Assembly (NCBI GenBank): GCA_937895985.1
Contig: CALBKL010000129.1
Coordinates: 1-11,773 of the forward strand
Direction: 5' to 3'
Source of the DNA: an uncultured Solobacterium sp.
GTDB taxonomy: Bacteria; Bacillota_I; Bacilli_A; Erysipelotrichales; Erysipelotrichaceae
DNA: 11,773 nt
Shown in pieces: positions 1 to 6,305 of the stretch. The notes under the pieces were generated by a model. That model did no database searches and was not told where the DNA came from. It was given only the letters and a program-made list of their open reading frames with translations. Every line of letters starts with the position of its first letter. Position 1 is the stretch's first letter. A program made the position numbers and the translations under genes.

Positions 1-1
1 C

Positions 2-424
2 CATCGTATAGGACGAGCAGGTAGAGCAGGAAAAGAGGGTATTTCTATCTCTTTGTGTTGTCATGAAGAATTGGGATTACTTGCGTCTATTGAAAAGATG
101 TTAAAGAAAGAGATTCCGTTGATGAAGACAGAATACTCTATTGAATTAAAACGTAAGAAGGCAAGTGCAGCTAAATCAAATGGACATCGCCAGTTTAAGA
201 AGAAAACGGATACTCGTAACGCAAGTGATAAGAATAAGAAGCGTGATACAAATAAACGTGAAGTAAGTAAGCGCGAAAATAGTGGCAAGAAACGTGATTC
301 AGTCGCATCTAATAAATCGATGCATAAGTCTACAAAGTCAAATAAATCACGTAAACCAAATGATAGAAAGCCACGTCATCAATCAAAGAATTACAAGCCA
401 AGAAAAAAGAATCGTGGTAGATAA
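2..424 (+). CDS. DEAD-box RNA helicase, C-terminal part (5' end outside window)
   Basis: The reading frame is open from base 2 and starts with [13 protein letters not shown], which is helicase motif VI (HRxGRxGR, the arginine-finger motif of superfamily 2 DEAD-box proteins). About 140 residues are present. The first 45 or so finish the RecA-like domain 2 ([20 protein letters not shown]...). The last 90 or so, from about base 140, are a tail made almost only of Lys, Arg, Asn, Ser, Asp and Thr with hardly any hydrophobic residues. DEAD-box proteins of this kind unwind RNA using ATP in ribosome assembly, mRNA decay or cold adaptation, and basic tails commonly give extra RNA affinity. An internal TTG at 53 could be mistaken for a start, but motif VI upstream shows the gene begins outside the window. 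CshA/DeaD/RhlE-type assignment is not possible without the N-terminus. It ends at TAA 422-424, inside a terminator hairpin. Confidence 0.9.
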   Translation, partial: HRIGRAGRAGKEGISISLCCHEELGLLASIEKMLKKEIPLMKTEYSIELKRKKASAAKSNGHRQFKKKTDTRNASDKNKKRDTNKREVSKRENSGKKRDSVASNKSMHKSTKSNKSRKPNDRKPRHQSKNYKPRKKNRGR

Positions 425-461
425 AGAAAAATGCAGATATGGGTCTGCATTTTTTCTTTAT
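421..461. terminator. Bidirectional intrinsic terminator between convergent genes
   Basis: The hairpin has core arms AATGCAGA and TCTGCATT around a TATGGG loop. It is extended by an A-rich left flank (ATAAAGAAAA) that pairs with the T-rich right flank (TTTTTCTTTAT). Each strand therefore has a stem followed by a U tract, so it can stop both the helicase (+) and the oxidoreductase (-) transcripts. The structure overlaps the stop codons of both genes. Confidence 0.85.
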
Positions 462-2011
462 CGATTTAAATGTGCAATATAATTTTCGGCTTGTTTGATG
501 CCATCTACGGCACTAGAGACAATACCACCAGCATATCCAGCACCTTCGCCACATGGATATAATCCTTGAATGGTAGAACTGCATCCATTATCGTTACGAA
601 GTATTTTGATTGGAGAAGAAGAGCGCGTTTCAAGTCCAACCATGATGCCGTTTTCAATCCAACCATGTATCTTCTTATCGAATTGTTTCATGCCTTCTTC
701 CATTGCTTGATTAACCTCATCGGAGAAGAATGCATGCATGTCCTGCATAACTGTACTACGTGGATAAGAAGTTTGAATGACAAGTTTATCGGAAGGGATG
801 CAATTCAAGTAGTCTTTGATATTCTGTGCAGGTGCTACAAAGCCTTCGTGGTAACCTAGTTGTTCTAATTTCTTCTGAAACTGAAAACCATCAAGAGGGT
901 GTCCTTGATCAAAGTCGCTACGTGGAATCTGTACAAGGATAGCACTATTTGCATTCTTACCTGCACGCATGCTGTAGGACATACCGTTTACTGCGAGACA
1001 ATTTTGTTCTGTGGATGCAGGGATAACCACACCACCTGGGCACATGCAGAATGAATATACACCACGATTGACAGATGTCTTGGCAGTTAGTTGATACGAG
1101 GATGCCTTAAGCGCAGGATGACCATAGTGTTTACCATAGGTGCTTTGATCGATGAGAGTTTGTGGATGTTCGACACGCACGCCAATCGCAAAATCTTTTT
1201 GTGTTATTTCTACACCTTGTGCAAGCAGTGTTTTGTATGTATCACTCGCACTATGGCCAGTACATAGTATGACACTATCGGTTGAAAAGTCCTGTTTGTT
1301 TGTGTGAATACCAACAATTTGATTCCCGTTTAAATATAAGCTTTCTAGTTTGGTATCAAAGTATATTTCACCACCAAGACGAATAATCTTTTCGCGTATC
1401 TTTTTAACGATTGTCTGTAGTACATCAGTACCTAGGTGAGGACGTTGTTGGTATTGAATGGCAGGGTTAGCACCTGCTTCTATAAATTCTTCATATACCT
1501 TTGAAACACGTATGTTTTTCATGCGTGTCGTTAGTTTTCCATCTGAGAAGGTTCCAGCACCACCTTCACCAAACTGTACGTTGGATGATTCTAAAAGTTT
1601 CCCTTTGGTAAAGAATTCGTTGATATCTTTGGTACGTTGTTCAACTGCTTGGCCACGTTCAATAATGATTGGATTTAGTCCTGCTTCTGCTAAGATAAGA
1701 CCGGCATACATTCCGCTTGGTCCAAATCCAACGATAATAGGTCTTTGTATTGGAGACTTTATGGTTGTTGGAAGAATATAAACTTCTTTCGATTCTTTTT
1801 TTACATCACGGTTCTTGAGATATTTATCTTCGTTTTTAATAGATGCGTATACACTATAGGAATAGTGAAGATCGTCACCTCTAGCATCGATAGATTCACG
1901 ATCGATTTCAAAGAAGTGAATATCACGAATAGAACAGCGTAATTTCTTTGCGATGTGATGAATCGAAAATGTCTCTCCAACTTCACAGCGAATCTGGTTG
2001 ATTTTTAACAT
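458..2011 (-). CDS. FAD/NAD(P)-dependent oxidoreductase (COG2509-type)
   Basis: The protein has 517 residues. An N-terminal region (1-85) without clear motifs precedes a Rossmann FAD-binding segment, IIVGFGPSGMYAGLILAEAG, with the GxGxxG motif at residues 95-100 and the following acidic IIIERG. Further family landmarks are FGEGGAGTFSDGKL (147-160), a Cys-containing CMCPGG (322-327), and the C-terminal FAD-contacting block LYPCGEGAGYAGG (484-496). These match the poorly characterised FAD-dependent dehydrogenases of COG2509; the physiological substrate is unknown. No signal peptide or membrane segment is seen, so it should be cytosolic. The start is supported by GAGAGGT five bases before the ATG on the minus strand. 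It is monocistronic here, divergent from the pseudouridine synthase and convergent with the helicase. Confidence 0.85.
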   Translation of the reverse strand: MLKINQIRCEVGETFSIHHIAKKLRCSIRDIHFFEIDRESIDARGDDLHYSYSVYASIKNEDKYLKNRDVKKESKEVYILPTTIKSPIQRPIIVGFGPSGMYAGLILAEAGLNPIIIERGQAVEQRTKDINEFFTKGKLLESSNVQFGEGGAGTFSDGKLTTRMKNIRVSKVYEEFIEAGANPAIQYQQRPHLGTDVLQTIVKKIREKIIRLGGEIYFDTKLESLYLNGNQIVGIHTNKQDFSTDSVILCTGHSASDTYKTLLAQGVEITQKDFAIGVRVEHPQTLIDQSTYGKHYGHPALKASSYQLTAKTSVNRGVYSFCMCPGGVVIPASTEQNCLAVNGMSYSMRAGKNANSAILVQIPRSDFDQGHPLDGFQFQKKLEQLGYHEGFVAPAQNIKDYLNCIPSDKLVIQTSYPRSTVMQDMHAFFSDEVNQAMEEGMKQFDKKIHGWIENGIMVGLETRSSSPIKILRNDNGCSSTIQGLYPCGEGAGYAGGIVSSAVDGIKQAENYIAHLNR

Positions 2012-2030
2012 AACGTACCTCTCAACAATG

Positions 2031-2036
2031 ATTATA
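2031..2036 (-). promoter_or_regulatory. -10 element for the oxidoreductase gene
   Basis: Read on the minus strand this is a perfect TATAAT, 19 bases upstream of the oxidoreductase start. The hexamer 17 bases further upstream (AATCAA) is a poor -35, so strength is uncertain. It lies back to back with the promoter of the pseudouridine synthase. Confidence 0.5.
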
Positions 2037-2053
2037 CAATAGCATTCTCTCTT

Positions 2054-2081
2054 TTGATTAGAGATTGATTTGCGTTATAAT
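2054..2081 (+). promoter_or_regulatory. SigA-type promoter of the pseudouridine synthase
   Basis: TTGATT (2054-2059), a 16-base spacer and a perfect TATAAT (2076-2081). The expected transcription start, seven bases after the end of the -10, coincides with the A of the ATG at 2088. The message would therefore have essentially no 5' leader. Confidence 0.65.
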
Positions 2082-2087
2082 TTGAAC

Positions 2088-2978
2088 ATGAAAATCGCAA
2101 AACAAAAGAAAATAACACTGAATGAAGATGGTCTTCTTGTTAAGAATATCTTATCTAAACAGATGGGTTTTTCACGTCGTGAAATAAGTAGATTTCATGT
2201 GTCTGGTTCGATTTATCTCAATGATGAAAAGTGCAGATTGACACAAGAGGTACATACAAACGATGTAGTGACTATACGGACAGAAGAGCCACAGTTAGAA
2301 TCAAAACCAATCATCCTCTATGAGGATACTGATATTGTTGTGGTGAATAAACCTGCAGGAATTCCAAGCCATGCGAGTGCAGAACATTTTGATGATGATA
2401 TGGGGTCTATTTTAAAACGCTACTATCAAGATGATAACTTTACAGTTAGAACAGTTGGACGCTTAGATAAAGGTGTTTCAGGCATTGTTGTATATGCAAA
2501 AACAAAGCAGATGGCAGCTTTGCTAGCTTCTGCTCGCGAGGAACAATTATTACATAAAGAATACTTGGCTATCGTAAAAGGAAAGTTTGAAGAAAAAAGT
2601 GGGACTTTAACGTATACTTTAGGAAAAGAGAAGGGAATACGTGGAAGAAGTGTGACCGTGGATGGTCAAAATTGTATTACCAATTATGAAGTGATTATCG
2701 AGGGTAATTTCTTCTCTCTGATTAAAGTTCATATTGAAACTGGAAGATTACATCAGATACGTGCAGGTATGGCCTACTTTGGACATCCACTGATTGGTGA
2801 TCGTCTCTATGGTGGCAGTATGCATGCGATGAAGCGACCAGCGTTACATTGTTGGAAGGTGGAATTTGTCCATCCTAAGACAAAGAAAAAGATTACGATA
2901 GAATGTAAACTGCCAGATGATATGCAAAAGGTAGTCAATAAACTTCAAGAGGTAAGTATCGCAGTGACAGGTTTGTAA
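2088..2978 (+). CDS. RluA-family RNA pseudouridine synthase with S4 domain
   Basis: The protein has 296 residues. An S4 RNA-binding domain (about 9-63: LSKQMGFSRREISRF...) is followed by the catalytic domain. The catalytic-Asp motif is VGRLDKGVSGIVVYAKT with D127. The RluA blocks ETGRLHQIRAGMAYFGHPLIGDRLYG (218-241, split here by position) and PALHCWKVEFVHP (251-263) are present. Family members isomerise uridine to pseudouridine in 23S rRNA or tRNA; the exact target cannot be read from sequence. Two motif positions deviate: GRLD replaces the usual HRLD of RluA proteins, and GRLHQIR replaces GRTHQIR. A TTG at 2070 is in frame but lies upstream of the promoter's -10, so the ATG at 2088 is chosen; there is no Shine-Dalgarno before it. 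The S4 domain begins right after this ATG, which supports the start. Confidence 0.88.
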   Translation: MKIAKQKKITLNEDGLLVKNILSKQMGFSRREISRFHVSGSIYLNDEKCRLTQEVHTNDVVTIRTEEPQLESKPIILYEDTDIVVVNKPAGIPSHASAEHFDDDMGSILKRYYQDDNFTVRTVGRLDKGVSGIVVYAKTKQMAALLASAREEQLLHKEYLAIVKGKFEEKSGTLTYTLGKEKGIRGRSVTVDGQNCITNYEVIIEGNFFSLIKVHIETGRLHQIRAGMAYFGHPLIGDRLYGGSMHAMKRPALHCWKVEFVHPKTKKKITIECKLPDDMQKVVNKLQEVSIAVTGL

Positions 2979-3001
2979 TCGAAAATATTTAGGCATAGAA
3001 T
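2973..3001 (+). promoter_or_regulatory. Candidate promoter of the M20 amidohydrolase
   Basis: TTGTAA (2973-2978), a 17-base spacer and TAGAAT (2996-3001). It overlaps the stop codon of the preceding gene and predicts a transcript start near 3008. The sequence TTTAGGCAT (2988-2996) sits inside the spacer; the same 9-mer occurs twice upstream of arcA. Confidence 0.5.
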
Positions 3002-3033
3002 CAAATCATAGAAGTATACAAAGGAGTATCTGT

Positions 3034-4140
3034 ATGAAACAGGAAAATCTCGAAAAGATCATTGCATTTCGTCATGTGTTACATGAACATCCAGAGATAT
3101 CTAATCATGAAGTATATACAAGAAAATTAATCAAAGAATTTATTGCACAAAATATGTCTAGTTATCTCGTGTTTGATGAAGGGGATTGGTTATATTGCAT
3201 GAAGCCGTACCAACCTGAAAAAAAGACAATCGTTTTACGTGCTGATCATGATGCGATTATGAATTCATTGAATACACCATTTCATGGTTGTGGCCATGAT
3301 GGACATACTGCAATTTTGTTGGGTGTAATGCTTGAAGAAGAGAAGAAAGAAAGTGAGTATAATATCATCTATCTTTTCCAACCGGCGGAAGAAAATGGAA
3401 GTGGTGCAGCTATATGTAAACCATTATTCGATAAGTATCATGTAGATAAAATCTTTGGTTTGCATAATATGCCAAACCTAAGAAAGAATGTTATTTACTA
3501 TCGGCCAGAGACAGTTATGTGTGCTTCAGTGGGTTATCGTATTTCTTTGTTAGGAGTACAGAGCCATGCCTCAGAACCTGAAAAGGGACAAAATCCAGTT
3601 TATGCATTATCTGCATTTGCCAAAGCAATCGAACCTCTAGCAAAGCAGACGGGATTTCAACCATTTACATTTGAAAACTATCACTTTAGCTCACTTGCGA
3701 TGATAACAATCATTCAAATGAATGTAGGTAGTTTAAACTTTGGAATCTCGCCAGCAAACGGTGAAATCTGTTTGACATTACGTGCAGCTAGAGAAAATGA
3801 ACTTGCAATACTGGAAGGGTATGTACGCTCCTATTTTGAGAACTTAAAAGATTTATTTGAAGTCAAGATTGAAGAATTTGATCGCTTCGATGAAAATTAT
3901 GCAGATCCTGTTCTGGTGAAAGAAACAGTGGCTAAATTACGGTCTAGTGGTTTTGATGTAGAAGAATTGGGAGAACCAATTCGTGCCAGCGAAGATTTTG
4001 GCTATTATAAGAGATTTGCGCCTAGTATGTTTGTCTTTGTTGGGATGGGGACTTGTCCTTCGCTACATCACGATTTGTATGCGTTTGATGATGAAATTAT
4101 CCCAACTGCAGTGCGTATGTTCCAGGTGGTAATTAGATAG
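3034..4140 (+). CDS. M20-family amidohydrolase / peptidase (N-acyl amino acid hydrolase type)
   Basis: The protein has 368 residues, a normal length for M20D zinc aminoacylases and hippurate-type hydrolases, which cleave N-acyl groups from amino acids or related amides in the cytosol. Visible landmarks are HEHPEIS (18-24), LRADHDAI (68-75), the metal-binding HGCGHDGHT (84-92; C86 and H88), LFQPAEE with the catalytic Glu pair (119-120), LHNMP with H144, the dimerisation-domain SHASEPEKGQNP (178-188), RASEDFGYY (317-325) and the C-terminal LHHD (344-347). All expected ligands appear intact. The family's usual LRADMDAL is altered to LRADHDAI. The start is set by AAGGAG at 3021-3026, seven bases before the ATG. 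The substrate cannot be named; an N-acyl amino acid is the safest description. It has its own promoter and terminator, so it is probably monocistronic. Confidence 0.87.
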   Translation: MKQENLEKIIAFRHVLHEHPEISNHEVYTRKLIKEFIAQNMSSYLVFDEGDWLYCMKPYQPEKKTIVLRADHDAIMNSLNTPFHGCGHDGHTAILLGVMLEEEKKESEYNIIYLFQPAEENGSGAAICKPLFDKYHVDKIFGLHNMPNLRKNVIYYRPETVMCASVGYRISLLGVQSHASEPEKGQNPVYALSAFAKAIEPLAKQTGFQPFTFENYHFSSLAMITIIQMNVGSLNFGISPANGEICLTLRAARENELAILEGYVRSYFENLKDLFEVKIEEFDRFDENYADPVLVKETVAKLRSSGFDVEELGEPIRASEDFGYYKRFAPSMFVFVGMGTCPSLHHDLYAFDDEIIPTAVRMFQVVIR

Positions 4141-4172
4141 TGCTTGCATGTATTTCACAAGTACTATTTTTT
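4139..4172 (+). terminator. Intrinsic terminator of the M20 gene
   Basis: Arms AGTGCTTG (4139-4146) and CAAGTACT (4158-4165) form an eight-pair stem with one G-T pair and an 11-base loop. A run of six T follows at 4167-4172. The stem starts within the stop codon. Confidence 0.6.
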
Positions 4173-4205
4173 ATTGATTTTATATGATTTTTTTCTGAAA
4201 AAGGG

Positions 4206-4234
4206 TTGTATTTTATGGGTGAATGGAATACTAT
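4206..4234 (+). promoter_or_regulatory. Candidate promoter of the tRNA-Arg gene
   Basis: TTGTAT (4206-4211), a 17-base spacer and TACTAT (4229-4234). The expected start near 4241 leaves a 20-base leader before the mature tRNA 5' end. Both hexamers are only moderate matches. Confidence 0.45.
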
Positions 4235-4260
4235 TAAAAGGCAAGGTGATAACACCGAAT

Positions 4261-4337
4261 GCGCCGATAGCTCAACTGGATAGAGCATTTGACTACGAAT
4301 CAAAAGGTTGCGGGTTCGACTCCTGCTCGGCGCGCCA
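4261..4337 (+). tRNA. tRNA-Arg, anticodon ACG
   Basis: A full cloverleaf can be folded by hand. The acceptor stem GCGCCGA/TCGGCGC has seven perfect pairs. The D stem is GCTC/GAGC with GG in the loop. The anticodon stem TTTGA/TCAAA closes the loop CTACGAA. The T stem GCGGG/CCTGC (one G-T pair) carries the loop TTCGACT. The discriminator is G and CCA is encoded. The loop places ACG at 34-36 (4295-4297), so A34 should be deaminated to inosine and the tRNA reads CGU, CGC and CGA. The arginine identity elements A20 (after GG in the D loop), C35 and G36 are visible. It lies directly upstream of argS. Confidence 0.97.
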
Positions 4338-4349
4338 TTTAAAAAAAGC

Positions 4350-4369
4350 CCGCTAGTAGCGGTTTTTTT
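4350..4369 (+). terminator. Intrinsic terminator after tRNA-Arg
   Basis: CCGCT (4350-4354), loop AGT and AGCGG (4358-4362) followed by seven T (4363-4369). A run of A upstream (4341-4347) can pair with the T tract and lengthen the stem. It lies between the tRNA and argS, so argS must depend on read-through or on its own weak promoter. Confidence 0.8.
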
Positions 4370-4409
4370 ATTAGGATATTTATGCTATCAAATGAGGGAG
4401 GACAAAAAG

Positions 4410-6065
4410 ATGAGTGATTTTGAAAGCAAAATTAGTTCAGCTGTCCGTGAGGCAGTGAAGCAAGTGTACGATATTGACGCAGATGATTCAATATTGATTG
4501 TTGAAACCCCACGTGATCCAAAGATGGGAGACTATTCAACTAGTGTAGCTATGCGCCTTTCCCGAACATTGCATAAGAGTCCATTAGATATAGCTGGACC
4601 TATCGTTGAAAAGTTAAAGGAAATCTACACAGAAGCTTCTTCAATTGAAGTTGTAAAGCCAGGCTTTATCAACTTTCGCTTGAAGAAAGATGCTTTGGCT
4701 GAAGTGATTAATACTGTTATCAACGCAGGTGATGATTATGGTAAGAATAACACTGGTGCAGGTGTGAATGTATTGGTTGAGTGGGTATCCGCTAACCCTA
4801 CAGGTGACTTACACTGCGGACATGCTCGTAACGCTGCTTGGGGTGACTGTATCTCACGTCTTTACGAAGCAAGTGGTTATAACAACTACAGAGAGTTCTA
4901 TGTTAACGATGCTGGTAACCAGATTGTGATGTTAGGTGAATCCTTAATTTCTCGTTACTTTGAACACTTTGGAAAAGAATATCCACTTCCAGAAGATGGA
5001 TATCATGCACAGGATATTATTGACATTGCAAATCAGATTGCTGAAAAAGATGGTGATAAGTGGTTAAATGCTGATCCTGCAGAACGTCTTGAATACTTCA
5101 AGAAGACAGGTGTTGAGTTAGAATTAAAGAAGATTGAGGACGACTTAAAACTTTACCGTTGTGATTTCCAAAACTTCCAGCATGAAACATTCTTCTATGA
5201 AAACAATCGCAAGCGTATTAACGATTGCTTAGCGAAGATGGCTGATATGGGCCTAACTTATGAAAAAGATGGTGCTCTATGGTTTAAGAGCACTGAATAT
5301 GGCGATGACAAGGACCGTGTATTACGTAAGAGTGATGGAACATTATCTTACTTAACACCAGATATCGCTAACCACATTTATAAGATTGAAAGAGGCTATG
5401 ACCACTTAATCAACTTATGGGGTGCTGACCACCATTCCTACGTAACACGTATGCAGTCTGCTTTAACAGCATTGGGTTATCCAGATGTACTTAAGGTAGA
5501 TATCATCCAAATGGTACGTATGGTTGAGGATGGTAAGGAAGTGAAGATGTCCAAGCGTACAGGTAACGCAATTACAATTCGTGAGCTTTGCGAAGACGTA
5601 GGCGTTGATGCCGCTCGTTGGTTCTTCGTTTCCAAGGACGTTGCGACTCATATGGATTTCGATATGAAGTTAGCTCGTTCTAAAGATAACAACAACCCTG
5701 TATTCTATGCACAGTATGCATATTCCCGTATGCATTCCATTATGAACAATCCTAAGATTCCTGCATTCACACAGGTAGCTACTTATGATCGTCTCAGTGA
5801 TGAGAAGGAATTACAGTTGATGAAGCTCATCAGCGAATTCCCAATCGAAGTTGCAAATGCAGCAGCAAGCAGAAAGCCAAACAAGATTACTGAATACATC
5901 ATTTCTCTTGTTAAGGTTTACCATAGTTACTACAACAGTTCACGTGTCAATAACCCAGAAGATCCTGAGTTAACAAACCAACGTTTAGGCTTAGTGAAGG
6001 CTACAATGATTACATTGAAGAATGCTCTAAACCTTGTTGGTGTAGAAGCACCTGAATCAATGTAA
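4410..6065 (+). CDS. argS: Arginyl-tRNA synthetase
   Basis: The protein has 551 residues, a typical bacterial class I ArgRS, which charges tRNA-Arg with arginine using ATP in the cytosol. The N-terminal additional domain (about 1-90, including PRDPKMGDYSTSVAMRLSR) is followed by the ATP-binding HIGH-type motif in ANPTGDLHCGHARNAAWGD (HCGH at 135-138). The KMSKS-type loop is KMSKRTGNAI (379-388). A helical C-terminal DALR-type anticodon-binding domain starts near FYAQYAYSRMHSI (432-444). The frame is open further upstream, into the tRNA gene, but GGGAGGAC (4395-4402) followed by ATG at 4410 and the family N-terminus fix the start. Codon use is strongly biased (AAG, CGT, TTA), as expected for a well-expressed gene. 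No T-box leader is present. Its substrate tRNA is encoded 72 bases upstream. Confidence 0.97.
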   Translation: MSDFESKISSAVREAVKQVYDIDADDSILIVETPRDPKMGDYSTSVAMRLSRTLHKSPLDIAGPIVEKLKEIYTEASSIEVVKPGFINFRLKKDALAEVINTVINAGDDYGKNNTGAGVNVLVEWVSANPTGDLHCGHARNAAWGDCISRLYEASGYNNYREFYVNDAGNQIVMLGESLISRYFEHFGKEYPLPEDGYHAQDIIDIANQIAEKDGDKWLNADPAERLEYFKKTGVELELKKIEDDLKLYRCDFQNFQHETFFYENNRKRINDCLAKMADMGLTYEKDGALWFKSTEYGDDKDRVLRKSDGTLSYLTPDIANHIYKIERGYDHLINLWGADHHSYVTRMQSALTALGYPDVLKVDIIQMVRMVEDGKEVKMSKRTGNAITIRELCEDVGVDAARWFFVSKDVATHMDFDMKLARSKDNNNPVFYAQYAYSRMHSIMNNPKIPAFTQVATYDRLSDEKELQLMKLISEFPIEVANAAASRKPNKITEYIISLVKVYHSYYNSSRVNNPEDPELTNQRLGLVKATMITLKNALNLVGVEAPESM

Positions 6066-6091
6066 TTCCACAATAAGAACGATAAACAGGA

Positions 6092-6116
6092 CCCCTATAG
6101 TGATATAGGGGTTTTT
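6092..6116 (+). terminator. Intrinsic terminator of argS
   Basis: A perfect eight-pair stem, CCCCTATA (6092-6099) and TATAGGGG (6104-6111), with a GTGA loop followed by five T. It cleanly separates argS from the arc operon. Confidence 0.92.
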
Positions 6117-6122
6117 CTTGTG

Positions 6123-6135
6123 AATTTTAGGCATT
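6123..6135 (+). repeat. 13-bp direct repeat upstream of arcA, copy 1
   Basis: AATTTTAGGCATT occurs here and identically at 6179-6191, 56 bases further on (about five helical turns). Copy 1 is followed three bases later by a TTGACA hexamer (6138-6143) for which I find no matching -10. It is a candidate regulator binding site; no known operator consensus was matched with confidence. Confidence 0.6.
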
Positions 6136-6178
6136 TCTTGACAAAAAGTAATGAGATGATGTTTACAAAAAAATACAA

Positions 6179-6191
6179 AATTTTAGGCATT
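6179..6191 (+). repeat. 13-bp direct repeat upstream of arcA, copy 2
   Basis: Identical to the copy at 6123-6135. It ends five bases before the candidate arc -35 region, a position suited to an activator or upstream operator. Its core TTTAGGCAT is also found at 2988-2996 in the promoter region of the M20 gene. Confidence 0.6.
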
Positions 6192-6195
6192 ATGT

Positions 6196-6226
6196 TTCCA
6201 ATTATAGAAAAAAATATGTATACAAT
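6196..6226 (+). promoter_or_regulatory. Candidate promoter of the arc operon
   Basis: The best -10 is TACAAT (6221-6226). The only -35-like hexamers are weak (TTCCAA at 6196-6201, spacer 19), which would suit an activator-dependent promoter. A start near 6233 would put the cre site at about +7 to +21. An 8-base palindrome TGTATACA (6217-6224) overlaps the -10. Confidence 0.4.
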
Positions 6227-6238
6227 AATAGTATAGAT

Positions 6239-6253
6239 TTGAAACCGGTTACA
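6239..6253 (+). promoter_or_regulatory. cre site (CcpA operator) of the arc operon
   Basis: TTGAAACCGGTTACA fits every position of the Gram-positive catabolite-responsive element consensus WTGNAANCGNWNNCW. Arginine deiminase operons of several Firmicutes are known to be repressed by CcpA when preferred sugars are available. Here the site lies just downstream of the predicted transcription start, a position that usually gives repression. The regulator gene itself is not in the window. Confidence 0.82.
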
Positions 6254-6272
6254 TATCATGCGCGCGATATGT
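6251..6272 (+). promoter_or_regulatory. Inverted repeat in the arcA leader
   Basis: ACATATC (6251-6257) and GATATGT (6266-6272) are perfect 7-bp arms around ATGCGCGC, an unusually GC-rich core for this AT-rich leader. It shares three bases with the cre site and ends 33 bases before the arcA ATG. It could be an operator for a dimeric regulator or an mRNA hairpin; there is no T tract, so it is not a terminator. Confidence 0.55.
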
Positions 6273-6305
6273 AGCCCTAATGAAAAGACAATAGGAGGAA
6301 AGCAA

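Noticed and set aside
4144..4356. Open frame of 70 codons across the tRNA-Arg region
   Set aside because: It runs through the M20 terminator and the entire tRNA gene and has no binding site; the tRNA cloverleaf explains the sequence.
4308..4409. Upstream extension of the argS frame
   Set aside because: It would begin inside the tRNA and cross a terminator; the ATG at 4410 has a good binding site and matches the family N-terminus.
4338..4409. T-box or other riboswitch upstream of argS
   Set aside because: Only 72 bases separate tRNA and argS, with a simple terminator; there is no specifier hairpin and no T-box sequence.
6138..6143. TTGACA as the -35 of the arc promoter
   Set aside because: A perfect -35 hexamer, but nothing resembling TATAAT lies 15-19 bases downstream.
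6123..6226. ArgR boxes in the arc upstream region
   Set aside because: TGAATTTTA resembles one half-site, but no full ARG-box palindrome could be aligned with acceptable matches.
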